DNA of 64,000 nt from Lacibacter sediminis (GTDB lineage: Bacteria > Bacteroidota > Bacteroidia > Chitinophagales > Chitinophagaceae). Under the pieces are notes generated by a model. It was not told the DNA's origin. It made no database searches and saw only the letters and a list, made by a program, of their open reading frames with translations. Both the position numbers and the translations under genes were made by a program. The stretch spans positions 2,046,001 through 2,110,000 of the forward strand of contig NZ_CP060007.1 in NCBI RefSeq assembly GCF_014168535.1, in the 5' to 3' direction. Position 1 is the first letter of the stretch, and every line of letters starts with the position of its first letter. Below are positions 21,095-30,653 of the stretch, piece after piece.

Positions 21095-23233
21095 ATGAAT
21101 GTGACTTACAGTACGAGAATAGTAGCGATGTTTTGCGCAGTTGTTTTATATGCAGGCGTCGCCTCTGCACAATACAACGCTTACCTGTTCACTTATTTTA
21201 CCGGTAATGCAAAAGCTGATGAACAGATCAAGTTCGCCATCAGTAAAGATGGCTATAATTTTCGTGCATTGAACGGTAATAAGCCGGTTATTCAATCTTC
21301 GACAATCAGTGAAACTGGTGGTGTGCGTGATCCGCATATTCTTCGTGGTGCCGATGGTAAAACATTTTACATGGTGGTAACCGATATGGTTTCTGCGAAT
21401 GGATGGAACTCCAACAGAGCAATGGTGTTGCTCAAGTCAACTGATCTGATCAACTGGTCGTCGAGCGTCATCAATATGCAAAAACGTTTTGCTGGCAACG
21501 ATAGTTTGTTGCGTGTATGGGCACCACAAACCATTTATGATCCAAAGGCGAAGAAGTATATGATCTATTGGTCGATGAAGCATGGCAAAGGTGCTGATAT
21601 CATTTACTATGCCTATGCAAATGCTTCGTTCACCGATCTGGAAACAGAACCCAAGCAATTGTTCTTCAGCCCAACAAATGGTTCATGCATTGATGGTGAT
21701 ATTATTTTTAAAGATGGTAAATATCATCTCTTCTTTAAAACAGAAGGCGAAGGTGCAGGAATAAAAATAGCAGTATCAGATAAGTTAACAGAAGGGTATG
21801 TGTTGCAGGATAAATATGTGCAGCAAACAAAAGATCCGGTTGAAGGTGCAGGTGTATTTAAACTGAACAATGGCGAAGGATATATTTTGATGTATGATGT
21901 GTACACAAAAGGGAAGTATCAATTCACAAAAACCAAAGATCTGAAAACATTTACGGTGATTGACCAGGAAGTAACCATGAACTTTCATCCACGGCATGGA
22001 ACTGTAATGCCAATTACATCTGCAGAAGCAGAACGTTTGATGAAGAAGTGGGGAGCAGCAGAAGATGTGCTTGGAAATGCTGCATCAAAACAAATCAAGA
22101 AGATCAACACAAGAGTTGATACAGTTAACAAAACAGTTTATCTCTCCGTAAAAACGGGTACAAATCTCAAAGCATTTGATCCTGCGTTCAGGTTATTGCC
22201 TGCAACAACTGTTTCGCCTGTAACGCCACAGGATTTTTCGAAAGGCGCTGTAAAGTATGTGGTGAGCATTAAAGGACAGCAACCGCAAACATGGAAAGTA
22301 GTTGCGCAGGAAAATCACAACCCTGTACTCGAAGGTTACTTTGCCGATCCGGATGTGTTGTATTCGCAGAAAACAAAAAAGTATTATATCTATCCAACAA
22401 GTGATGGGTTTGATGGATGGTCAGGAACTTATTTCAAAGCTTTTTCATCAACTGATCTGGTAAGCTGGAAAGATGAAGGCGTGATCCTTGATCTTCTTAA
22501 AGATGTAAGCTGGGCCAAACGTAATGCATGGGCGCCTTGTATTATTGAAAAGAAATTAAACGGGCAGTACAAATACTTTTATTATTTCACTGCGGCACAA
22601 AAAATTGGTGTTGCTGTTGCCGATGATCCTGCAGGTCCATTTAAAGATATGGGCAAAGCATTGATCGATAAAAAACCTGAAGGCGTTAGAGGCGGACAGG
22701 AAATTGATCCCGAAGTGTTCACTGATCCAAAAACAGGTAAGAGCTATTTGTATTGGGGTAACGGCTATATGGCTGTTGCAGAATTAAATGAAGATATGAT
22801 TTCGCTGAAACCAGAAACCTTGGCGACGATCAAAGTTGACAGAACATTTCGTGAAGGAACAACTGTTTTCTTCCGCAACGGTTTGTATTATTTTATGTGG
22901 AGCGAAGATGACACGAGAAGTGAAAACTATCGTGTGCGTTACGGCACTTCCACATCGCCGTTAGGACCAATTACTATCCCTGCAGATAATTTAGTAATTG
23001 CAAAAGATCCTTCAACCGGTATCTATGGTACGGGACATAACTCTATTCTGCAAATTCCAGGTAAAGACGAGTGGTATATTGTATATCATCGTTTCAATTA
23101 TCCAAAAGGAATTACCATGGGCAGTGCTGCCGGTTTTAACCGTGAAGTTTGTATTGATAAAATGGAGTTTAATCCGGATGGCAGTATTAAGTTGGTGAAG
23201 CCTACACATGCGGGTGTGAAACCCATTCAGTAA
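21095..23233 (+). CDS. Double GH43 enzyme (two five-bladed propeller modules in one chain)
   Basis: The 712-residue exported protein has two complete GH43 modules joined by an Ig-like linker (about 330-405). Module 1 (about 27-325) opens YLFTYFTGN and resembles the arabinofuranosidase-type subfamily seen in arabinogalactan loci; its base is D79 in RDPHIL and its acid is E250 in PVEGAG. Module 2 (about 406-710) has YFADPDVLY (D418), IDPEVF (D538) and FREGTT (E587). The expected base and acid residues are therefore present in both modules, which argues against one being a mere binding domain. GH43 enzymes release arabinose, xylose or galactose from side chains. The signal peptide ends VASAQ. 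It lies in a run of enzyme genes with gaps of 6 and 26 bases. Confidence 0.9.
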   Translation: MNVTYSTRIVAMFCAVVLYAGVASAQYNAYLFTYFTGNAKADEQIKFAISKDGYNFRALNGNKPVIQSSTISETGGVRDPHILRGADGKTFYMVVTDMVSANGWNSNRAMVLLKSTDLINWSSSVINMQKRFAGNDSLLRVWAPQTIYDPKAKKYMIYWSMKHGKGADIIYYAYANASFTDLETEPKQLFFSPTNGSCIDGDIIFKDGKYHLFFKTEGEGAGIKIAVSDKLTEGYVLQDKYVQQTKDPVEGAGVFKLNNGEGYILMYDVYTKGKYQFTKTKDLKTFTVIDQEVTMNFHPRHGTVMPITSAEAERLMKKWGAAEDVLGNAASKQIKKINTRVDTVNKTVYLSVKTGTNLKAFDPAFRLLPATTVSPVTPQDFSKGAVKYVVSIKGQQPQTWKVVAQENHNPVLEGYFADPDVLYSQKTKKYYIYPTSDGFDGWSGTYFKAFSSTDLVSWKDEGVILDLLKDVSWAKRNAWAPCIIEKKLNGQYKYFYYFTAAQKIGVAVADDPAGPFKDMGKALIDKKPEGVRGGQEIDPEVFTDPKTGKSYLYWGNGYMAVAELNEDMISLKPETLATIKVDRTFREGTTVFFRNGLYYFMWSEDDTRSENYRVRYGTSTSPLGPITIPADNLVIAKDPSTGIYGTGHNSILQIPGKDEWYIVYHRFNYPKGITMGSAAGFNREVCIDKMEFNPDGSIKLVKPTHAGVKPIQ

Positions 23234-23259
23234 CTTCAGGCAATTAAAACACGATTGAA

Positions 23260-25614
23260 ATGTTTAAGTTTTTTTTCAGTGCCATAGTTTTGTTGTCTCT
23301 CGTTTTTGATTGTATTTCACAAACTGCAACATTAAAAACATTCCCACTTGCTGACGTACGCTTGTTGAATAGTCCTTTTAAGCAGGCGCAGGAAACAGAT
23401 AAAAAATATATACTGTCACTTAATGTGGATCGTTTGCTGGCTCCCTTTTTAAAAGAAGCAGGTATTGAAACAAAAGCCATCAGTTACCCCAACTGGGAAA
23501 ACAGCGGACTCGATGGACATATTGGTGGACATTATCTGTCTGCATTGGCAAACATGTATGCAGCAACAGGTGATGCAGAAATATTGAGAAGACTTACCTA
23601 CATGATCGATCAGCTGGAGAAATGCCAGCAAAAAGATGCAGATGGTTATGTGGGCGGTATTCCCGGTGGAAAAAAAATGTGGAATGATGTAGCTGCAGGA
23701 AAGATCAACGCCGGAAGTTTTTCGTTGAATGAGAAGTGGGTACCTCTTTACAATATTCATAAGTTGTATGCCGGATTGATTGATGCTTACAATATTGCCG
23801 GTAATCAAAAAGCAAAGACAGTTCTGATAAAACTCTCCGATTGGTTTTATAACATCACAGCTAAACTCAGCAACGAACAGTTGCAAACAATTCTCCGTAG
23901 CGAACATGGCGGCATGAACGAAGCCTTTGCTGATGTGGCTGCTATCACAGGCGATAAAAAATACTTAGAACTGGCCAAATGCTTATCTCATCAAATAATA
24001 TTGAATCCGTTGCTGCAACAGAAAGATGCACTCAATGGATTACATGCAAATACACAAATACCCAAAGTTATCGGCTTTATGCGCATTGCAGAAATAACCG
24101 GCGACAGCAGTTGGGCCAATGCAGCCAACTTTTTCTGGAATACAGTTGTAACCCGCAGAACAATTTCTATTGGTGGTAACAGTGTGCGGGAACATTTTCA
24201 TCCTGCTAACGATTTCTCTTCCATGATCGAAACAAAAGAAGGCCCTGAAACCTGCAACAGTTACAATATGCTCAAGTTATCGAAGCAATTGTTTCTTGCA
24301 CATCCTTCTTCACAATACACGGATTATTATGAAAGAACGATGTATAATCATATTCTTTCTTCGCAACATCCCAATGGTGGCTTTGTTTATTTCACACCCA
24401 TTCGTCCACGCCATTACCGTGTGTATTCACAACCGCAAATGGGCATGTGGTGTTGCGTTGGTACAGGTATGGAAAATCATGGTAAGTATGGCGAGTTGAT
24501 CTATGCACACAATGAAAAAGATCTTTATGTCAACTTTTTTATTCCTTCCATTCTCAACTGGAAAGAAAAAGGATTGCGTGTTGAACAGTTAACAGCTTTC
24601 CCAAACAGTGAAGAAACACAATTGAAGATCATCATTAATAAGCCGCAACAGTTTGCAATCGTATTGCGTTACCCATCATGGTTAAAAGACGGAAAGCTGA
24701 AAGCATACGTAAATAAAAAAGAAGTGCTGTTGAAGAAGAATGCAGATTCTTATGTATCGATTTCACGCACATGGAAAACAGGTGATGTGTTATCCATTCA
24801 ATTACCTATGGAAATAAAAGCAGAGTTTTTACCAGACAGTTCTTCGTGGGTAAGTTTTGTTCGTGGACCAATAGTGTTGGCAGCTGCAACAGATACCACC
24901 GGTACAACAGGATTGAAAGCTGATGATAGTCGCATGGGGCATATCGCTAACGGACCTTCATATTCAATTGAAGATGCACCAATGATTATTACGGGTAGCA
25001 AAAAAAATATAACATCTCTAAAGTCGGTAACGGGTAAGGCATTTACCTATACAGCTTCCGATCTTATTTATCCGGCAAAATATAAAAGTCTGCAGCTGGT
25101 TCCTTTTTATACATTACATGATACACGTTACATGTTGTATTGGCGCTATGCAACTCCTGCACAACTGGAATCGATAAAAGAAGAGATAAGAAAAAAAGAA
25201 GAAGTGCAATTGGTATTGGAGAAAATAACTGTCGACCAGGTCGCCCCCGGTGAGCAGCAACCGGAATCTGATCATAACTTTAAAGGTGAGCAAACAGAAT
25301 CGGGTGTGCATAAAGACCGTCATTGGCGTACTGCAAAAAAATGGTTCAGCTACGAGTTAAAAAATACAGATGCTGCTGCACGCATACTTCGTATTACTTA
25401 TTTCGGGCAAGACAGGAATCGCTTGTTTGATATTTATGTAAATAATGTGTTGTTGCAAACAGTTGAGCTGAATGGTTCAAAAGGCGATCAGTTTTTTGAT
25501 GTGGATTATGAATTGCCTGCAGAAGTGGCAAAAGAGAAATTGATCGCAGTGAAATTTGTTGCAAAAGAAAAGTCAACGGCAGGCGGTATTTATTATGTGC
25601 GGTTGGTGAAATAG
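23260..25614 (+). CDS. GH127-like beta-L-arabinofuranosidase (DUF1680)
   Basis: The 784-residue exported enzyme belongs to the DUF1680 clan (GH127/GH146), which removes beta-L-arabinofuranose using a zinc-bound cysteine. All four expected metal and catalytic residues are present: E330 and C332 in GPETCNSY, and C398-C399 in MWCCVGTGMENHG. The N-terminal (alpha/alpha) barrel shows SGLDGHIGGHYLSALA and GWxxH-type helices. Beta-rich domains (about 490-610) and an extra C-terminal beta-sandwich (about 645-784; HNFKGE to YYVRLVK) follow. GH127 versus GH146 cannot be decided by eye. It fits a glycan with arabinose side chains. Confidence 0.9.
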   Translation: MFKFFFSAIVLLSLVFDCISQTATLKTFPLADVRLLNSPFKQAQETDKKYILSLNVDRLLAPFLKEAGIETKAISYPNWENSGLDGHIGGHYLSALANMYAATGDAEILRRLTYMIDQLEKCQQKDADGYVGGIPGGKKMWNDVAAGKINAGSFSLNEKWVPLYNIHKLYAGLIDAYNIAGNQKAKTVLIKLSDWFYNITAKLSNEQLQTILRSEHGGMNEAFADVAAITGDKKYLELAKCLSHQIILNPLLQQKDALNGLHANTQIPKVIGFMRIAEITGDSSWANAANFFWNTVVTRRTISIGGNSVREHFHPANDFSSMIETKEGPETCNSYNMLKLSKQLFLAHPSSQYTDYYERTMYNHILSSQHPNGGFVYFTPIRPRHYRVYSQPQMGMWCCVGTGMENHGKYGELIYAHNEKDLYVNFFIPSILNWKEKGLRVEQLTAFPNSEETQLKIIINKPQQFAIVLRYPSWLKDGKLKAYVNKKEVLLKKNADSYVSISRTWKTGDVLSIQLPMEIKAEFLPDSSSWVSFVRGPIVLAAATDTTGTTGLKADDSRMGHIANGPSYSIEDAPMIITGSKKNITSLKSVTGKAFTYTASDLIYPAKYKSLQLVPFYTLHDTRYMLYWRYATPAQLESIKEEIRKKEEVQLVLEKITVDQVAPGEQQPESDHNFKGEQTESGVHKDRHWRTAKKWFSYELKNTDAAARILRITYFGQDRNRLFDIYVNNVLLQTVELNGSKGDQFFDVDYELPAEVAKEKLIAVKFVAKEKSTAGGIYYVRLVK

Positions 25615-25763
25615 AAATTAGATCTACCGGGTAGTTCATTACTGTGTTCACTCATCAATAAAATAGCGACGTGCTTGCGTATTATATTGCAGCAAATTCT
25701 TTTTGTATCAGCAGGGTAAAATAGAATTAAACATATTCTTCCATACTATAAACAGAATTATTA

Positions 25764-26981
25764 ATGAGCCGGATATTGATTGTAATTATTTGTTGCTTTT
25801 TGTCAACGTCGTTAAATGCGCAGACTTATGCAAGCGAAAGGCAATGGTGGCTGCAGCAAATGGATAAAATGGCGAGACCTGTTCTTTCAAATCTTGCTGA
25901 AGGAACATTGAAAGACAAAATGCCGGTGGAGTTGGCGAAGTCGGTTGACAATGCAGCTAACCGCAGCGCTGTATCTTATCTTGAAGCGTTTGGAAGAACA
26001 TTAAGCGGCATCGCTCCATGGCTTAATTCAGAAGCAGGATCAGCTGATGAGATTGCGTTGCGTAAGCAATACCGTCTATGGACTTTAAAAGCAATTAAAA
26101 ATGCAGTAAATCCCCAATCAAAAGATTATTTGAAATGGGATGGTGGACAACCGTTGGTAGATGCATCTTTTGTTGCATTGGGTTTGGTTCGCTGTCCGTG
26201 GCTTTGGCAAAATCTTGATAGTGCAACAAAGCAACAGGTAGTTACAGTTTTCAAAAAAACAAGAGCTACAGTTCCTGTTTATTCGAACTGGCTGTTGTTT
26301 ACCGGGATGATCGAAGCTTTTTTTTGTAAGTACGGAATGGAGTATGATCCGGTACGTATTGAATTCGCAGTTCGTGAGTTTGCCAATCATTGGTATACCG
26401 GTGATGGGTTATTTTCTGATGGAATGAGTTTTCATATGGATTACTATAACAGCATTGTTATCCACCCTTATCTCGCCGCAATTGTTGAAACGATCAATAA
26501 CAGCAATAAAAAATACCAATGGTATGCACCACAACTGTTGCGCATTAATAAGCGTTACGCTGAAATACAGGAAAGAAGTATCAATGCTGATGGAAGTTAT
26601 CCTGTGATCGGTCGTTCAATTGTTTATCGTGGTGGAGTATTTCATCACCTGGCTGATATTGCGCTGCGAAAGCAATTGCCTGAATCATTAACGCCTGCAC
26701 AGATCCGGTCTGCATTAGCTGCAGTCGTTAAAAAAACAATGGATGCCCCCGGCACTTATACAAAAGAAGGATGGTTGAGTATTGGTTTGTACGGATCACA
26801 ACCGTCACTTGCAGACGTATACATTACCACCGGCAGTCTTTATATCTGTTCGAATATTTTTCTTCCATTGGGATTGCCTGAAACAGATGAGTTTTGGTCT
26901 GCAGCACCTCAGCCATGGACCTCAGTAAAAGTTTGGAGTGGTCAGGATGTAAAAGCTGATCATGCAATGGATGCACATTGA
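25764..26981 (+). CDS. DUF2264 protein, probable GH154-type beta-glucuronidase
   Basis: This 405-residue exported protein (signal peptide ending SLNAQ) matches the DUF2264 family. Visible landmarks include GRTLSGIAPWL, NWLLFTGMIEAF, WYTGDGLFSDGMSFHMDYYNS and GRSIVYRGGVFHHL. I recall that DUF2264 corresponds to CAZy GH154, with beta-glucuronidase members in arabinogalactan-degrading loci; this recollection needs a database check. A 148-base gap with no clear promoter or terminator separates it from the GH127 gene. It is the last gene of the utilization locus before a tRNA on the other strand. A function on other uronides cannot be excluded. Confidence 0.82.
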   Translation: MSRILIVIICCFLSTSLNAQTYASERQWWLQQMDKMARPVLSNLAEGTLKDKMPVELAKSVDNAANRSAVSYLEAFGRTLSGIAPWLNSEAGSADEIALRKQYRLWTLKAIKNAVNPQSKDYLKWDGGQPLVDASFVALGLVRCPWLWQNLDSATKQQVVTVFKKTRATVPVYSNWLLFTGMIEAFFCKYGMEYDPVRIEFAVREFANHWYTGDGLFSDGMSFHMDYYNSIVIHPYLAAIVETINNSNKKYQWYAPQLLRINKRYAEIQERSINADGSYPVIGRSIVYRGGVFHHLADIALRKQLPESLTPAQIRSALAAVVKKTMDAPGTYTKEGWLSIGLYGSQPSLADVYITTGSLYICSNIFLPLGLPETDEFWSAAPQPWTSVKVWSGQDVKADHAMDAH

Positions 26982-27073
26982 TTTTTTATCAGCGACTTTT
27001 TTAAAGACTTGGTGATTGTCTGTATATGGAAATCGTTTTTTGCTTTCAACATCTCACACCATATTACTGATGT

Positions 27074-27098
27074 AAAAAGCCACCCGAAGGCGGCTTTT
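27074..27098 (-). terminator. Intrinsic terminator with UUCG loop after tRNA-Ala
   Basis: Read on the minus strand, AAAAGCCGCC pairs with GGTGGCTTTT around a TTCG tetraloop, with one G-U pair and a final T run. It lies seven bases beyond the tRNA 3' end. Confidence 0.8.
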
Positions 27099-27105
27099 AA
27101 AGCTG

Positions 27106-27179
<74 letters not shown>

Positions 27180-27188
27180 AACGGGCAG

Positions 27189-27196
27189 CAAATATA
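27189..27196 (-). promoter_or_regulatory. -7 promoter box for tRNA-Ala
   Basis: TATATTTG on the minus strand is a perfect TAnnTTTG match located 9 bases before the mature tRNA 5' end, a sensible distance for a stable RNA promoter. A -33 box is not obvious. Confidence 0.5.
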
Positions 27197-27277
27197 GCAG
27201 TTTTTGTAAAAGAAAATCATTCGCCGTTTTGCGCTTATCTTGCGCTAACGATTGTATTTTTCTAAAACTTTAGCTGT

Positions 27278-28903
27278 ATGGATATTCAGTTCAATAAGAA
27301 TGATGATGTAATGAAATTATCGCTTACCGAAATGCGGAAACGTCTGCAAAAGATCTATGAAGGTGGCGGTAAAAAATCAATAGAAAAACAACGGGAAAGG
27401 AACAAGCTAACTGCACGTGAACGCATCGGATATCTCCGTGATGCAGATAAACCATTTATTGAGATCGGCGCTTTTGCGGGCTATGAAATGTATGCGGAGC
27501 AAGGTGGTTGTCCGGCTGGAGGCACCGTTGCAGGTATTGGTTATGTGAGCGGAAGGCAATGTGTGATCGTAGCGAATGATCAAACGGTAAAAGCCGGTGC
27601 ATGGTTTCCCATCAGCGGTAAAAAGAATTTAAGGTTGCAGGAAATAGCAATGGAGAATCGATTGCCGGTGATTTATCTGGTTGATAGCGCCGGCGTGTTT
27701 CTTCCCATGCAGGATGAAATTTTTCCCGACAAAGAACATTTCGGTCGCATCTTTCGCAACAATGCAAGAATGAGTGCAATGGGTATCACACAAATTGCTG
27801 CGGTAATGGGGGCATGTGTTGCCGGCGGTGCTTACTTGCCTATCATGAGCGATGAAACATTAATGGTGGAAGGGAATGGCTCTATCTTTTTGGCCGGGCC
27901 ATATCTGGTGAAAGCAGCCATTGGTGAAGATATTGATGCTGAAACATTAGGAGGCGCCACTACGCATACAGAAATATCAGGCATTGCTGATTACAAATTC
28001 AAGACTGAGCAGGAATGTTTAGATGAAGTAAAGAAATTGATGAGTAAGCTCGGTGAAAAAAGAAAAGCCGGTTTCGATCGGGTTGCTGAAAAGCTTCCGA
28101 AAAAGAAAGTTGAAGAATTATATGGTTTGTTTCCTGCAGATGGAAAGCCTTATGATATGCTTGAGATCATTGAGCGTATTGTTGACGACAGCGACTTTGA
28201 TCAGTTTAAACAGGATTACGGTAAAACAATTGTTTGCGGTTATGCACGTATTGATGGTTGGGCAGTTGGTATTGTCGCTAATCAGAGAACCATTGTAAAG
28301 AACAGGAAAAATGAAATGCAGTTAGGCGGCGTGATCTATAACGATAGTGCTGATAAAGCTGCCCGTTTTATTCTCAACTGTAATCAAAAGAAAATACCAT
28401 TGGTGTTTTTGCAGGACGTAACCGGTTTTATGGTCGGCAGCAGAAGCGAACATAGTGGCATTATTAAAGATGGTGCGAAGATGGTGAATGCAGTTGCCAA
28501 CAGTGTTGTGCCAAAGATCACCATCGTTATAGGCAATTCGTATGGTGCTGGTAACTATGCGATGTGCGGCAAGGCTTATGACCCACGTTTTATCTATGCA
28601 TGGCCCACTGCAAAAATTGCGGTGATGGGTGGCGACCAGGCAGCCAAAACATTATTACAAATACAGGTGGCTGCTATGAAAGCCAAAGGCAAAGAAGTGA
28701 GTGCAGAGGAAGAAAAGAAATTACTGGATGAAATAAAAGGCAGGTACGAAACACAAACAACACCTTACTATGCAGCTGCACGATTATGGGTAGACGAAAT
28801 TATTGATCCAATTGAAACCAGGAACGTGATTAGTGAGGGAATTCATGCAGCCAATCACAACCCGGATCTGGATGATTTAAAAGTGGGTGTGTTTCAAGTA
28901 TAG
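27278..28903 (+). CDS. Acyl-CoA carboxylase carboxyltransferase (beta) subunit, methylcrotonyl-CoA carboxylase type
   Basis: The 541-residue protein carries the two crotonase-like carboxyltransferase domains that move the carboxyl group from biotin to an acyl-CoA. The N half shows KLTARERIGYL, GGCPAGGTVAGIGYV, AVMGACVAGGAYLP and the oxyanion region MVEGNGSIFLAGP. The C half shows LGGVIYNDSADKAARFI, FLQDVTGFMVGS and IGNSYGAGNYAMCGKAYDP. The length and the FLAGPYLVKAA stretch favour methylcrotonyl-CoA carboxylase (leucine degradation), with propionyl- or geranyl-CoA carboxylase as alternatives. No biotin-carrying alpha subunit lies beside it, so the partner must be encoded elsewhere. Confidence 0.9.
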   Translation: MDIQFNKNDDVMKLSLTEMRKRLQKIYEGGGKKSIEKQRERNKLTARERIGYLRDADKPFIEIGAFAGYEMYAEQGGCPAGGTVAGIGYVSGRQCVIVANDQTVKAGAWFPISGKKNLRLQEIAMENRLPVIYLVDSAGVFLPMQDEIFPDKEHFGRIFRNNARMSAMGITQIAAVMGACVAGGAYLPIMSDETLMVEGNGSIFLAGPYLVKAAIGEDIDAETLGGATTHTEISGIADYKFKTEQECLDEVKKLMSKLGEKRKAGFDRVAEKLPKKKVEELYGLFPADGKPYDMLEIIERIVDDSDFDQFKQDYGKTIVCGYARIDGWAVGIVANQRTIVKNRKNEMQLGGVIYNDSADKAARFILNCNQKKIPLVFLQDVTGFMVGSRSEHSGIIKDGAKMVNAVANSVVPKITIVIGNSYGAGNYAMCGKAYDPRFIYAWPTAKIAVMGGDQAAKTLLQIQVAAMKAKGKEVSAEEEKKLLDEIKGRYETQTTPYYAAARLWVDEIIDPIETRNVISEGIHAANHNPDLDDLKVGVFQV

Positions 28904-28932
28904 AAGTACAATTTCAATTACCCGGTTGTCTT

Positions 28933-29487
28933 ATGCGTAACATCTATAGTGTCTTTTTTCTTAATGTACTTTGTTTTACAGTGAGTTGCTTTAGCCCGCC
29001 ACCTGACAGAGCGATGCTGAGCGATACTTATCTGAACAAGCAATTAAAGGATTACAAGTCGGTATTGCTGGTTTTTACCGGTACTGCTGTTGATAGAACA
29101 ATTCTGGAGAATCTAGGTGTTGAACTGACCAAGAAATTAAAAAAGAAAAATATTGTTGTAACAACTGAATACTTCGGTGATGAAAACAGTAAAACAACCA
29201 GCCACCTTTTACGTGTGATCAATAAAATGCAAGCAGATGCAGTAATTGTATTTACTCCGTTAAACGGAGCAAAAATTAAAGAGTATTATGGAGGGGTTCA
29301 GGGTTTAGAAACCAGACAGGCTAAAACAAGTCAGCGGTATGACATACGCCTATACGATGAAAGTGAAAAACCGGTGTGGGGAGCAAGACTAAATATTCAT
29401 ATCACAATTGACAGTAAAAGGCCGTATTCGAAAATTGCGGATAGGATTGTGTTGCATATGTACGAGAACGCCATCCTGAAAAAGTAA
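28933..29487 (+). CDS. Small lipoprotein of unknown function
   Basis: The 184-residue product begins with a lipoprotein signal (CFTVSC, C19), so it should be tethered to a membrane from the periplasmic side. The mature part alternates strands and helices (SVLLVFTG, DAVIVFTPLNG, IADRIVLHMYENAI). This resembles small Bacteroidota lipoproteins with an alpha/beta core, but I do not recognise a named family. It follows the carboxylase gene by 29 bases and precedes a strong terminator. Confidence 0.7.
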   Translation: MRNIYSVFFLNVLCFTVSCFSPPPDRAMLSDTYLNKQLKDYKSVLLVFTGTAVDRTILENLGVELTKKLKKKNIVVTTEYFGDENSKTTSHLLRVINKMQADAVIVFTPLNGAKIKEYYGGVQGLETRQAKTSQRYDIRLYDESEKPVWGARLNIHITIDSKRPYSKIADRIVLHMYENAILKK

Positions 29488-29493
29488 AAAATA

Positions 29494-29521
29494 AAAAGCT
29501 CCATCAATCGATGGAGCTTTT
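29494..29521. terminator. Bidirectional intrinsic terminator
   Basis: AAAAGCTCCAT (29494-29504) pairs perfectly with ATGGAGCTTTT (29511-29521) around a six-base loop. A runs on one side and T runs on the other allow termination of both the lipoprotein gene (+) and the convergent membrane protein gene (-). Confidence 0.85.
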
Positions 29522-29543
29522 ACTATTATGAAACAGCCGTTGC

Positions 29544-30104
29544 TTACGCCTTCGCTGTTTTCAATTCTTTCGCCGTCAACAATGCATATCCACCAAAGAA
29601 CATGGTGCAGAATACAGCTGTTGCGTAGAGGCTACCTGTGTAAAACGGAATACCATCAGTTAATGTAAGCATCAATCCTTCCATTGTTTTTGGATGATGA
29701 TAACCACCACCGCCGATCCACACCAGGAAATTACTTACGAAGAAATAAACTGTTGGACCGGCCAAAGCGCCTAAGCCGATCTGCCATGCTTTCTTTTGGT
29801 TGATGAAGAAACCAATCACAGTTAAGCCTGCAAATAAAATATAATTAGTGAGCTGACCGCCATAAAAACCCTGTATCGATGTGAGCCCTGCGTTATATAA
29901 AACCTGGTAAAAGGCATCGCTGATGAACATGCTGAGGATAGGTAATGCGAAGGCATATTTCTTATCCTTGATCACCGAACCTGCAAACAGCGCAATAGCA
30001 ATTTGTGGTGCAAAGCCCAACGGACGGTTCGGTAAAATGCGATAAAGGGCAGCCACAACTATGAGTGCTAATAATGTAAAAACGAATGTTTTATTCAACT
30101 TCAT
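29544..30104 (-). CDS. DUF6580-like multi-pass membrane protein
   Basis: The chosen start at 30104 (MKLNKTFVF) opens directly into the first membrane helix, giving 186 residues. The longer reading from 30182 adds a charged stretch with no membrane role. About five or six hydrophobic segments are visible: FTLLALIVVAALY, FALPILSMFI, YILFAGLTVIGFF, LGALAGPTVYFFVSNFLVWI and FCTMFFGGYALL. The layout resembles the DUF6580 family, whose members look like substrate-binding subunits of ECF vitamin transporters. That role is inference only, and no ECF ATPase genes are nearby. Confidence 0.7.
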   Translation of the reverse strand: MKLNKTFVFTLLALIVVAALYRILPNRPLGFAPQIAIALFAGSVIKDKKYAFALPILSMFISDAFYQVLYNAGLTSIQGFYGGQLTNYILFAGLTVIGFFINQKKAWQIGLGALAGPTVYFFVSNFLVWIGGGGYHHPKTMEGLMLTLTDGIPFYTGSLYATAVFCTMFFGGYALLTAKELKTAKA

Positions 30105-30214
30105 AATAACCAATATTGAACAGCAAAAGTAACTAAAAACAACTCCCGACCGTTCATTTTTTCTTTGGCTTTTTCCCGACATGTGGATAAGCCATAAACT
30201 GTTATTTTAGCTTT

Positions 30215-30568
30215 ATGGCAAAACACCTTGAAACAGGCAGGCAGGGAGAGGAGTTGGCAGTTGAATGGCTGCTGGTACAGGGTTTTGTGGTTATGCACCG
30301 AAACTGGAAGCATTCTTATTTTGAGTTAGATGTAGTTGCTTCAAAAGACAATATTCTTCACTTTATTGAAGTAAAGACAAGAACAACTGATACATATGGT
30401 CATCCGGAAGAAGGAGTAACAGCCAAAAAACTGGAACGGTTAATGAATGCCGGAGAAGAATTTCTCTATCAACATCCGGAATGGAAAAGGATACAGTATG
30501 ACATTCTGAGCATCCGCCTGCACAGATATAAAGCACCGGAGTATTTCTTTTTGGAAGACATAAGCTGA
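30215..30568 (+). CDS. YraN/UPF0102 family endonuclease-fold protein
   Basis: The 117-residue product matches the UPF0102 (YraN) family, a restriction-endonuclease-like fold found next to ribonuclease HII genes in many bacteria. The signature is clear: GRQGEELAVEWL at the N-terminus, then the nuclease-like core ELDVVASKDNILHFIEVKTR, in which D and the E-V-K motif match the PD-(D/E)xK catalytic pattern. No catalytic activity is firmly established for the family. It is the only gene of its short unit and converges on purB. Confidence 0.88.
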   Translation: MAKHLETGRQGEELAVEWLLVQGFVVMHRNWKHSYFELDVVASKDNILHFIEVKTRTTDTYGHPEEGVTAKKLERLMNAGEEFLYQHPEWKRIQYDILSIRLHRYKAPEYFFLEDIS

Positions 30569-30596
30569 TCAAGGTACAAGAGTCAAGTAAAACAAA

Positions 30597-30631
30597 AAGG
30601 CACAAGGTTTCAAACTTGAACCTTGTGCCTT
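30597..30631 (-). terminator. Inverted repeat terminator, mainly for purB
   Basis: AAGGCACAAGGTT (30597-30609) is perfectly complementary to AACCTTGTGCCTT (30619-30631) with a nine-base loop. On the minus strand the stem is followed by a T run, so it should end purB transcription. The flanks (30571-30580 and 30642-30651) form a second, imperfect outer inverted repeat. Confidence 0.7.
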
Positions 30632-30653
30632 GAATCTTGAGCCTTGTATCTTC

